The notes beneath the pieces are model-generated. The model saw only the letters and a program-made list of their open reading frames with translations, searched no databases and was not told the DNA's origin. Positions 36,253-47,700 of a stretch of 64,000 nt of DNA are shown piece after piece. Source of the stretch: Lycocorax pyrrhopterus obiensis (taxonomy: Eukaryota > Chordata > Aves > Passeriformes > Paradisaeidae); the NCBI GenBank assembly GCA_014706295.1, contig JACSVZ010000015.1:54805535-54869534 (forward strand). Direction: 5' to 3'. How positions within the stretch are numbered: the stretch's first letter is position 1; every line of letters starts with the position of its first letter. Both the position numbers and the translations under genes were made by a program.

Positions 36253-37218
36253 AGGTTAGATGGCTACTTTTAGTACATTGGAGTAATGATCTTAAAAAAC
36301 TAAAGCTCAGCATTCCAAGGGCAGCAGAGAGCACACTTGCACACTGGGCAAGACACTGAACCAGGATTAAAAGTGCCCACAGAAGGTGAGAGGATGCTGA
36401 TTCATTGATGTTCACACAGTACTAGAGATCCTCTGATTGAAGGCTGTACAGAAGTATAGAGAATTATTAACTACAGAGACACTAACTGTGAATTTATGAA
36501 TAATGAAGAAAGCAGAGGAAGAACAACCACACAGTTCAGTTTCCCTAATCACTGCCTCTCCAACATTCACCCACACTGTCAAGATTGGCAGTTGGCAACT
36601 GCAGCTAATATCTTATGTAAAAAGGACAGAGATTTAGTAATACAGCATTCCCCATACAAGCCTCAATTTGGCAATTTATTCAAGTTCACTCTTGAAGCTC
36701 ACACTTGGCTATGAACTCTGCTGAGTGAAGGTCTCAGCACCCAGCAGCACATGAAGCCAGGGCAACACAGAAGGCAGCAGAGCCCAGGAATTATGGTGAG
36801 GGGTGCAATAATCCTTAAAACACTAACCGAGAGCCTCACTCAGTATAGCCTGAAGAGCCTCACAGCTGAACAGCACCCTGGTGATGGCCAGCCCTTTGAT
36901 GTATTGAAGAATACATTTAAATGTGCTCTGTGTTGCTAGAAGGCAGCAGAGCTCTCACTGTTGGTTTTCACTTGCGCCTTCCTTATATCACAATATTTAT
37001 CTGTTGCATGTGCCTAATCAGCTCGTGACATGTCACCAAGGCTCCTGTCCTGGGGATGTGAGCACGGACCTTTTAAACAGCAGTAATGGAGAGGTGTCTC
37101 ACAAGCAGTCGACTCATCCAAAAATGGTCCAAAGAGAGAGTTCAGGAAGCAGACAGCAGGAACAACACCTGGTAAATGCAATTCTATCCTAAATAAGACT
37201 GAGAATTATTGCACTGAA

Positions 37219-37240
37219 AATTATTACATGAGTAATAATT
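37219..37240. repeat. 9-bp AT-rich hairpin with 4-base loop
   Basis: AATTATTAC (37219-37227) and GTAATAATT (37232-37240) with loop ATGA. The arms are A/T-rich, so the structure would be weak. A homeodomain dimer site is an alternative reading. Confidence 0.45.
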
Positions 37241-38324
37241 AAGATATTCCTTACCATTTGGTGGGGAGACGGAACTATAAACCTTATTTATGACTGCAGT
37301 GGCTCTAATAGACTTCTTTTTTTAAGTTTTATTAATCCCTTCTTAGTCCCACGTTAACAGGCAGGAATCTCATCTCTGTTCCATTTTAAACTGATTTAGA
37401 ATACATGACTTAGTGCACACTGCTCAAATGCAGGGGTATAGCTTAGAAGTCATTACTTACAGAAGCAGCTGCCAATGATAAAACAACTATTGTACTCCTG
37501 TGACAGGGGTTGACAGCATAATGCAATTTTTAGGACTTCCATTTTGGGTTCGCTAGGATGTCTGCAATAACAAGGAAAAACAACCAAGCAAGAGAAATGG
37601 TATTCTGCCAGTGTTTTTCAAGGCTTTTATCAAAAGATACAGAATTATCTAAGAAGGACATGTTTTCCATATGAGCTTAAATATTAATTTATATGGCTAT
37701 CTACAGAGATCACTGCTTATCAGATCACAGTGTCTCAACAGGCAGAAGCATTAAATATTCCAAATTCAGGGAAATCCTGTGTTGTTCTGGATTTAGCCTT
37801 GAAATGGTAGTAAATGTTCAATTTTTTAATGGTGATCACTGTATATCCACCCAAACCATGAAACCACCATGAGGCTTTTACAGAAGCTAAAAATGAGAAT
37901 TTTCTTCCTTTGAAACATGCCTTAGTTCTGAAAAGCATTAATGCAAATACAGCGCCACTCTACTTCACAAACCTGCTTATTTATACACAATGCCAAGTGA
38001 TTAAAAATACAGCCCAAGCTCTAACATCTGACTTTCTGCAGGATTTTACTGTCCACAACCCTTCAGAATCAGTCCTGATAAAAAACACCCAGCTTACACC
38101 CTATTTCTCCTTTTCCACCATCAAACAATCCTGCTGGGGGTATTTCAGACTTAGACAATTACTGACACACCAAAGACAAGAAGTTGAGCCAAGCTACTGC
38201 ACTCCACCTCTGAGACACTGGCAATGAGGGCAAAAATAGACCAAACTGGGAATTTTAGAGTCTGCACTGGCCTCCCTGTGGATTTTATTTGGGCCACGGA
38301 ACCTTTTTTCCCCCTCATTACATT

Positions 38325-38357
38325 GGGAAAGGGGCAGAGGGGAGGGTGCGGGGGGGG
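38325..38357 (+). other. G-quadruplex-forming motif
   Basis: Five runs of G on the plus strand (GGG, GGGG, GGGG, GGG and G8) are separated by short loops AAA, CAGA, A and TGC. This meets the usual rule of four or more runs of at least three G with loops of 1-7 bases, with spare guanines. It is the strongest such motif I saw in the window. No promoter or transcript start is visible beside it, so a regulatory role is not supported. Confidence 0.75.
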
Positions 38358-41065
38358 AATAGAAGGAAGAGATAAAAATTTTTCCCGTTTACAGAACCCA
38401 AATGGAGCTTCAAAATGAGAAACTCAAGAAGCCCTTCCCAGCATCAGCTGAGAGCACAGGACCCGCATATTTAACGTTTTTGTGCAGCAGCTATTTTATG
38501 TCAGAATTGCACTTTGAAATTCTCCACGGTGCTGACTGCCTGAAGCATTACTTACAGCAACCCTAGAAAACACACCTTCACCTCTGTCCTGCACCACAGC
38601 TTCAAAAATGAGCCCACGAGGGAAGCACAGCTCCTCTCACCACCTCCAGAGTACCCCATCCAAAGACCATTTAATTCAGTGGCCCTCTTACCTTATCAGT
38701 GGCAAGCAAAGGGTGGGCTTGGCTACATAAATACAGCAAGGAACATCAGCACCACCAAAAGATGGGGCTGAACAAAGACAAATGCCGGCTTTCAAATTTA
38801 AATGTGCAGATCTTAAATGGGTCTTTGGTGACAAAGTGGTCCATCCAAGCCTTAAGGTCAAAAATCTAGATCTTATGTAAATCCCTGCAGCTCTCTATGT
38901 AAGATCTGAAGTACAAATGATACACGGATGAAGTAGGAATGTGATATACAAAGGATCTTGTGAAATACTCCAGTAAAACCTTTAGTGCCGAGTGGCTGCG
39001 GAGTGAGGGAAAGGACACAGAAAGCAGATTAAGACCCAGTCAGATGATTCAGTCTGGTTAAAGGATCGATAAGCTCAGTAGCAAGAAAAACACATTAGCA
39101 TTTCCTCACCAACCCTCAAAGCCTGCAGAGGCCAGGAGCAAACACTATCACAGTGAGCCACTGCAGTGGGCTGCCTACAGCCAGGGTACTGGGAGCCACC
39201 GAGGGACAAAAGCAAAACCAGGAGACATCACTTTCTAAAACACAATTAGAAGAATTTAAACATTGCTTGATGGAATGATGCACTGTTCCGTGTAATTGCT
39301 TGTTTGACAAAGAGCAGGCAGTTACAGCTCACATTTTTAGCCTTGAATTATTGCCAAACTGAGTTATTTTGTGAGGTAGAACTGAATCAGCAGTTCACTT
39401 ACAAAAATTAAGCCCTGGAGAATGTGAAACAGTGAAATATTTCTACTCATTAAAGAAGCTATTGGTGCTGATAGTCAGCACACAGACACAGCCCAGAAAG
39501 GTAGAATATTTATGTGTCCAAATCACTTTTCCTGAGATTCATCTGATATGCAAATTGGCTACTGCTTGATAGCATCTCTTAAATTTACCTCCCCTACAGA
39601 TTTACAGACACGTCCTAATCACTGCCTTCCACCACAGGGACACAGTGCTCACACAACAGTACCAGACTGGGGCTCTCTGCATCACCCCCGTGAACCTTAC
39701 TCTAAAATCAAGCAGCAAAGACAAAGATTATTTCTGCACCAGACACAGAGTTGAAATTTAGGAGTCATTCAGTGGTGCATAGAAACAAACATCGTGGTTG
39801 CAGTCCCACTTGCCATGGACATGTTCTGATCCTCCAGACACAGAAAATTACTGCAAGGAACTGATGCCTGGATACTGTTCTTCTTGTCTGCGTGCCTGGC
39901 CCAAGGGAACAGCAACAGATGCTGTAACACATCTGATTTGTGGTTAAATCCACATCTGACGGCTCCACATCCTTCAGAAAATAAAAAACTCATGTCCATA
40001 CATATGAGTAAATTACTTTTGGAACATATAGAATAAAATAATTTGGGACCCTTTACATAGATAATATCAGCAAGAGTAATTTACTCCACAAATAAAAATT
40101 GTATGTATTTCCCTCTACAGTGCAAATTCATTTCACACTGGATATTACCAGCCTGAGTTGGAATATGTGCAAATTTTAGTTCCAAGACAATTACATGTTT
40201 TGGAGCTGATATTTCACAACTCATCAAAAGCAGAGACCAAAGCTTTTGATGCTTTAAAAGGCAGCATCTCATTCTTCCAAAGAGAATTACAATGTCCCTT
40301 TCTAACTTTCACAGATACTGAACCATCAAACTTCACTTTCAATTTTGTCACAGTTGAGAAAAAGCTATGCAAAGTAATTTGTAAGAGTTTCTAAAATTTA
40401 TTTTAATTTCTTCCCTGTCTCCTTGGAGCCTCTGTGACTACTGGAGAGTAGTTTTAGAAGTGGAACATTACTGATGTAAGTTGAGAATGATGCAAATTTG
40501 AGATTAATCTTAAATCCATGCTAACAAGCCTTTATATCACACCTCAAGTGTGTACCTCTTACTCTATCTGTTAAATGCTCAGCATCTTGGGAAGGATACA
40601 TCTTCACATGTATGCCCAACCATGCCATTATTACATTTAGAAATCAGAATCCATGAGTATAGAACAGACAGTAATGAAAAAAAAACAGCTAAAGAGGAAA
40701 AAGCGTAAAGTGGCAGAAGCACATTATCCTACGGAAAAATTTATGAGCATAAGTAAGATTAAATATATTTATTCTTGTAACTCTTCCATGCTGACAGACT
40801 GTCAGGACCCCACCTTCATCCAGCCCTCGAGTGAACGATGTGTCACAAAAGGGAGTTCTGCCCAGCGAGTCCAGAGCAGGACCTGCAGGGTCATGAGCAG
40901 TTCCCTGGTCTCTCCCACCACTGTCCCCAGCAGTCCCAGTTTGGTTGTGCTTCAAAGGTCACAGCTGAACAGGATCACAGGAGCAGAAGCATATCCCAGA
41001 ACGGAACGCACCGGATCGGAATAATGCATTTGCTACTGTGGAAATTCCTTCCCAGGGCTATTTTT

Positions 41066-41097
41066 AATACCCAGTATTAAGCATGCTTATGGGTATT
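41066..41097. repeat. Nested palindrome
   Basis: Outer arms AATACCCA (41066-41073) and TGGGTATT (41090-41097) are perfect reverse complements. Inside them lies the 12-bp perfect palindrome TAAGCATGCTTA (41078-41089), offset by a 4-base bulge GTAT on the left. The whole could extrude as one hairpin with a bulge. It contains the SphI-like core GCATGC. Function is unknown. Confidence 0.6.
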
Positions 41098-44000
41098 TCC
41101 ATTTCCAGCACAGTTATTACTATTCAATTGCTGTTAATGTAAATGGCCAGTGCTGGTTAATGCCAAGCCATGTGATGAAATTATTTCCTTTCTCATCTGG
41201 GTTCCTGTAGTCTTAAATAAATAAAAAAAGACACCGTTGAGATCATAGCTGAAACGTTCATCCTGATCCCCACCAACAACACACAATTTGGAAGAAATCT
41301 TTGTTTTTAGGATAAAGTACATCACAGGCATTATCCTCTCTATCCTACCTAATGCGTAGTGGATAATACTACAGTTAAAAATATTAATGAAAAATGACTA
41401 ATGGTAACTAAATGATTCACTTAACTCGGCTCCCTCTGTAATGTATTCTTCATATGACAGGCATTTATTAGCTCTCACTGATGACTCCACAGACACCCTG
41501 CTATGCACAGAGTGCCTGTCTACACATTAAAACTTAATGCACAGAGCAAGAATTATTGATGTTAGCTCTGTTCTAAAAGGGCATATCAGCAGTACTTTTT
41601 TTTTCCCCTGCCATGACTTTATTTTCCTTAGCTACTGAATAATCATGGATTTCAAATTTTACTAGATGCCAGTGGTCAAAAAACCTCTTAATTTCACCAA
41701 AATTGCTGTCTTTTTGTATGAGGTTTTTTGGGTTTTTTTACAGACATATTAAAATAAGTACACAAGTGATGCTTCGAGATTAAAAAAAACAGCTTAGGAA
41801 TCCTAGTGCTTGCACATTGTGTGCTATCTGTGTGCCTGGGGAAGCAGCAAGTCTTAATAGACCTTATGTTTTCCTTGGGATTTCAGCACTTGCAAGAACA
41901 GTCAAAGGCTGATAATTAATGGAGCCAAACACTGCATGAAGTTGAATGCTGCCTTGAACAGGAACATACAGTTGTCTTCACTTAATTGAATGTATTTATA
42001 GGTTCTGACTGAGCAGGAGCTGCATGCTTTGCTTCTCCACTGATCTGATCAAGCATCTCATATGCCAATGTAACAACTCCGCTCTGTACAGACTGTCTCC
42101 ACCCTGGGTGCTGCTGATATCCCTAAAACCCAGGCCTAGCTTTTAACATTGCCTGGTGCCCACCAAGACTGATGTTAATGAATGGTTTAACTGCCTTCCA
42201 GAGTCCCTGAGCGAGAATTTTAAGTGACTACATCCTAGGCACTTGGGAATCTCAGAAAACCCATGGTATCTGTCTTTTGGGAAAACCAACACCAAGTGAC
42301 TATCTCTAATTATCTAATTATCTTAAAACCAATAAATGTTCCCCTTCTTCCTGAGCTAAACAGACCTCAGGCATGATACACAGCTTTTTAATTGTGCTTG
42401 CCCATCATTGAAGGAGATCCTCTGGCCCCCCTGGGACTGTTCAGCTCTCTTTGGTGCAGCACAGCAGCACTTACTGAGTGCCAGCACACCCAGGGTCAGG
42501 ATGGAGCCCTGGAGAGCTCATGTTTTGCTGCTGGGGAAGGTGGGTGGTCAGCATTTCTCTTCATACCTTTGACAGCTGGACCACAGAGCAGCACTTCCTG
42601 CAGCTGGACAGATCCTGCCTGGAAAGATGTGGCTGGAATCTGTCCCAAAGCAAACCTCAGTCAGACACATCTGGATGTTGCTGCTGCCTTGCAAGGACCT
42701 ACAAGAAGGCACCCAGTTGTGGCTGCTTCAGGTCAGCCCTCCACTGCCCTGAACCTGGTGTGAGCCTCATGCCAGTGGAAAGTGGGCAGAGTGCATGCAG
42801 AATGATGCTGCTTGGATTTGGCAGACTAAGGCACCTGGTCTGCAGTCCTTCCATACTCAAGGAACTTTGTAAAGCCTCCACATCAAATGGAAAAGAAAAT
42901 AAGCCTCCAAGTTGAGTAGCTGAAGGGCTCCCTCCGTTTCTTTCCCTCTGAGCGGAGACAGAAAAGGAAGCACTTTCTAAAGTGCTTGAGTGCCTGTCCC
43001 CAGTACTTAACCACCAGAAACCTGAATGAATCACACACTTTTCTAACTGCAGAAACCAGGCTGGAAATAGACTTCAGCCTAAGACACACAAGTTTTTACC
43101 CTAAGCCTAAATATAATTCCCATTAACACTCTGTGCTACACTGCCTTAATATAAATGGCAGCTTAGACCAGATATAGTAAGGGCCTATAATCTTTTAGCT
43201 ATGTTTCAACAAAAGAGAGGTCAATAGGCTATTTACCATAATCTATTTTTAAGTTTAATGAAACTACAAGAATAAGAAATAAATCAAGCTTGGCCTTTAT
43301 GATCAGGAAAGAATGGCTTTCTGTGCATTCTTCTTTTAAAAATAGCTGAATATGGAAGGAAATGGAATGATTTGTTAAATGGGTATGTTTGATAAGGGAA
43401 TATTAATGCATTTTCCAATAATAAAAGTGAAGAATGCTGTTCCAGATGGACATTCCTTTTCATTTTTACTGCACAGACAGTGCTTGATTACAGTTTAGGG
43501 AAATGAACTGAAAGAACAGATGTACTATTTTTTTTGATAGGTACTCAGAAGGGTATTTTACGGAATCTGAGAAGAGTTGGAAGGCAGATGATTCAAAGGA
43601 TAATTGAAGAGTGATATTTGAAGAGGTTACATTTGTGCCCTCAGGCATTAAACATAGGAGACATTTTTAATTCTCAACACGGGAGTTCGCATGGCTGCAA
43701 AACAAATGAACACATGGAATAACTTTTTTTCAGAGATATGCAGTAACTGCTGGTTAGCAAGAAGGGAATTTTCCACAATACTGGGAAACAGCAACATTTC
43801 ATCTGAAGTTATTTAGAATAAGCCAGATGTTATTCAGTTTAATATTCATCAACATTTGTTATGTTATAGTATCATATTTTCAGTAGTTTCAGAACGGAGA
43901 TCAAAAGCATTTCAGGGTAACACAGGCAATAGCAAGAATGTACAGAAACAGCCCCAGGTGCAGGACTCTGGCTCTCTAGCATTGGGACTCAGATGCAGAG

Positions 44001-44399
44001 GTCCTTTGCAGCCTGTTGGGACACAGATCACAGCTGGCCTGTGCCTCTGGGGGCTGAGGCTGCTGGTGAAAGCTGTCAGGCAGGTGGCAATGCCCCCCTC
44101 CACACTGGACCACATCTACGTAAAGTACGAGCACCTCTGTCCTCTGCTCCTGCTGCAAGCTGGGACTGCCTTGTCAGGGCATAAGGGATATCCAGGATAG
44201 GGACAGTACTTTATTCAAGATACATCTTTGGTGTCAATTTTAATATCAGATTCCAGAAAAAGAAAAAAAAAGTACCTTTCTAAGGGTTTCAGCCCTCACT
44301 AGTGTGTGCCCTGAACAGCAGGGCAGTCTCTTTAAAACCCCTCCAGTTCTGAACACTCCCACATCCTGCTTAACAACAGAGCCCACATTAATCCTTTAC

Positions 44400-44720
44400 A
44401 ATAAAAACCAGATAGATCAATTAGCGAATTTCAGTGGAGCACACACCCTACATCCACATCACTGACACGTTAGTGCATCGTGATTAATGTTGTGCATTTC
44501 ATGCCAATTGAATTCCTAATGATTAGCCACTTAATTCTGAGCTGAAACAATTACTCTTCCCATTGAGAAATAGTTGTTTCAGCTCAAAGCTCGGCAGCTG
44601 GAGTACAGAAAAGCCATCTATAGCCAGTCATGCAAATACATCTTGTGGAATCAAAATGCAGGTTTACTAATACGTATTTTGTATGCATAATGAAGCACTG
44701 GGCATACAAAACCATCCCTT
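44400..44720. promoter_or_regulatory. Candidate enhancer block, homeodomain and octamer motifs
   Basis: This is the block with the clearest transcription-factor words. It has ATTAGCGAATT, TGATTAATG, the dyad CTAATGATTAG (44516-44526, two TAAT cores in inverted order), an exact POU octamer ATGCAAAT (44630-44637), an E-box CAGCTG (about 44596) and TATGCATAAT near 44682-44691. A 13-bp perfect stem lies in its centre. No open frame is recognisable across it. A developmental enhancer is the leading idea, from motif content only; conservation and activity are untested. Confidence 0.35.
44538..44586. repeat. 13-bp perfect inverted repeat
   Basis: TGAGCTGAAACAA (44538-44550) and TTGTTTCAGCTCA (44574-44586) are exact reverse complements. 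The stem can extend inward by T-G, T-A and A-T pairs, leaving a ~17-base loop. The arms hold CAGCT and ACAAT-like words. The hairpin is too short for a typical microRNA precursor. Two inverted binding sites for one factor or a structured RNA are possible readings. Confidence 0.65.
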
Positions 44721-47700
44721 TTCAAGACTGGTACAAAATCTGTTGGCAGGACTGAGCACATCCCTAATTCATGGATTTCAGCAGCAGCTGGGGCATGCCC
44801 ACACTCACGTTCATATTTGTGCATGAGAAAGCAGTTTGCCCTTGGTCTACAAAGGCCTCCACACAAACACTGGTTCTCCCTGAAGTCATTTAGATGAACA
44901 TTTCAGACTCAGTATATATTGGTGGAGGCTGCAGTGAAAAAGATATATGTCAGAAAAATCAAACGGGTACATTTTGATTTCGATAATTATAGAAAGGAGC
45001 AAATACTTGGCTTGCCTTCAAGTAAGTGAGGAATTTAAGAGATACATCACATGGCAGCTGTGTAGTTTTGGTAGATGCACAATTTAACTTGTAACCAGTA
45101 ATTACACTTGTCATTTTTTTATGATCAAAACACTATGCAGACAACAATTATACCACCAATGTACCCCTGAGAAACAGATAAACAGGCATAACTGTTACAG
45201 GCGTTACAAGTGCATCAGAGACACAACGACCTGATGACAAAAAGCACCAATGGCAGATCTAGCGTTAGAATGTATGGTGTGCTGATGGTGCAAACCAGCT
45301 CAGGCACTGGCTGAACATCCTGCAGCACTGCAGGAACAAGAACTACGCCTTGCCAGACCGCTGCTGCTGCGACTTTGATGTGGTGCTGGTTACTGTATCA
45401 TCATTTAGATGGGGATCCAAGGAAAGCATTAATGCTGCCACACTCGGAGACACGGGCTGCAGTACGCAGGGCTGAGTATCACTGAACAGACGGGAGCTCT
45501 CCGGGAACAGTTGCTCAGTGTAGTATTTATAACACAATCAGAGCTGTTAACAATGTGAGTGGAGCATTTCCTTAAGTCTCTGAAACTAAGGGACCATCCC
45601 TAAGGCAAACTAAGCCACGGGGGAGTCCTTCTGTGACTTCAGTAGCCACTGAATGAGACTCCTCTTATGTGTGATACAACGGGCTGCTCTGACATCCGCA
45701 AAAAGATCTCTGTTGACTTTCAAAATACGTCAGACCATTCCATCACCTACACGCTGACCCACCACACAGTACAGCATTTAGATTTCTTATTCCATGTGGA
45801 CTTGTAGCTCTGCAGTGAAACACACTCTAGCACTTCACTGTGTAAGGGATCCAAGGCTGACGTGTGACAGTGAGGATTCCCAAGGGAGTGAGTTATTCCA
45901 GGAGACCACTGCGGTGTCCAGGAGATGTTACTTAGAGAAAAGTCAAAAACTGCTTCTCAGAATTAATTTTGCAAAATAAAGCAACAGTAGCTGATAAGTG
46001 TAATAGATAAATAACTCTCAAGTTTCTAAATCAATGCACTTTCAGTGCCTGCAACTGTAGACTGAGCCCTTGCCTTTAGTTTTATCCTTGCTTGGCCTCT
46101 GCAATTACCCTCCATGCCCCATTTCTCCAAGACAGAACCCACAGCCCCATAAAAGTATGTTCTCCAAAGATATACACACTGGCCAAGCCCAGTTGCATTC
46201 AGACTACTTTCCTATTCCCTCTTCTTATTCCTCAGTCCTTTCTGATTTTTCAACATACTTTTAACAGAGCAAAAGAAATCACAACAGCAACCATCTGGTG
46301 GGGCCTGGTGAACGACCCAAGTTAGAGACCACACGTATTTCTGTGACAGATCAACTGGAAACACACACCAATATCCACATACCCTGCACAAAGCCAATCT
46401 GCACAAAGCAAGAATCATTTCAATGTACAGCTTCCAAAGACAGGAGCAGGTTTAGCAGGGAAGGAAGCGTATTTAGGTTATTTTTGGATGCGGATAACAG
46501 ATTGAATACACGGATTTTTATCATGTTGGTACTCACACAAGACCGACTTGTTAGTTACAAGACAGATCTTGAACCCGCATGACTGCAGGAGAGCCTTTAA
46601 TAACAGATGACAGTACTTTGCCAGTGGTGAGATAAAGAGATTCAGTGTCTTAGCGGATGATATCTTCTGTCTTACTTCTTTAGCCACAGATTTAATTACA
46701 CCGATAATGTCATGAGAAGCAAAAATCAATTATTCATTAAACTGCCTAAGAAATCATTCTTTTATCCCACGTATTTTGTTTCAAGATCATTTACACTTGG
46801 GTAAAAAGGCAGTTTTCTTCCTTCAGTGTCAATATTTTATACAGTAACTCACTTAACAGCCCAAGTGAAAATTGAAGTGGGTCTCTCAAAGAGCACCAGC
46901 ACATGATACTCTGTGCAAGGCATGAAGGTGATGCTTGAGGATTCCACCAATCTTCCTGTGACAGATCAGTGGCTGTGTGATTCAGGGATCACAAGCAGGA
47001 TCAGGGAGAGATCTGTTACATCCCTTTTGAAAACAAAGTCCTCAATGCATTTACATCTCAGTGTCCCATGACTTCTTTAGTGGTTGTTGGAGGTGAAACC
47101 GTAGGTCTTGCACTACTTGTTTAAATAAACACAAGACCTGGCCTGCCATTACTTTGGTGACACAATTTCATGTTCTTTTTACCAGCAAACAGATATTTTT
47201 TTTTCTTTTACCTGGTTTGGTTTTGCACTAGTTGGCCAAAATAAACAAATAAACGAGACTGTAATTTTCAGAGGGAGAAGTGTCTCCTACATGTTTTTTC
47301 ACTGTGTGGCTCCACAAAAGCATCTCTGAGGACTCCTGACTGTGCATCAGGCAGGGAGCTGAGCAGAGTGCCCATGTTCTTCAGATGAAGACTCAGATTA
47401 GCTGAAAATCATGCACAAATGAGTGTGCATAGTAGGGGTGAGAGAAGCCTACAGACCCAGGGCTTACCCCCATAGTGACAGTGTGCTCCTGCCTGGAAAA
47501 TGCAGTGTGAAAGGATTTGTTTCCAGGCTGTAAATACATGGCATTTAAGAATAAGGAAGTGCATGGATATGCTTTTGTAGGTCCAAAGCTATGGAAATAA
47601 AAGAACGAAAAAGCCTCTCCTGTGCTCAGAAAAGTGTTTTTTTGCTATTACCTTATAGGGAGATGTCACTGGCACAACAATTTCTTACAGAAAGAAACCA

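Larger units (their letters stand above)
36253..44399. other. Non-coding stretch, no gene recognised
   Basis: Eight kilobases without a recognisable exon or repeat family. Items listed separately are a 9-bp hairpin at 37.22 kb, a G-quadruplex motif at 38.33 kb and a nested palindrome at 41.07 kb. AGATCTTA (38868-38875) and TAAGATCT (38900-38907) form a longer-loop inverted repeat. TCTAATTA is tandemly repeated near 42.30-42.32 kb. GC-richer patches at 42.4-42.9 and 43.95-44.2 kb carry overlapping open frames on both strands (up to 145 codons) without family resemblance. Confidence 0.55.

Noticed and set aside
42392..43034. Overlapping open frames of 123 and 145 codons (+) and 111 codons (-)
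   Set aside because: They overlap in three frames of a locally GC-rich patch where stops are rare, show no family resemblance and have no splice or promoter context.
44538..44586. microRNA precursor
   Set aside because: The stem is only 13-16 bp; animal microRNA hairpins need about 25-30 bp, and no known mature sequence is recognised.
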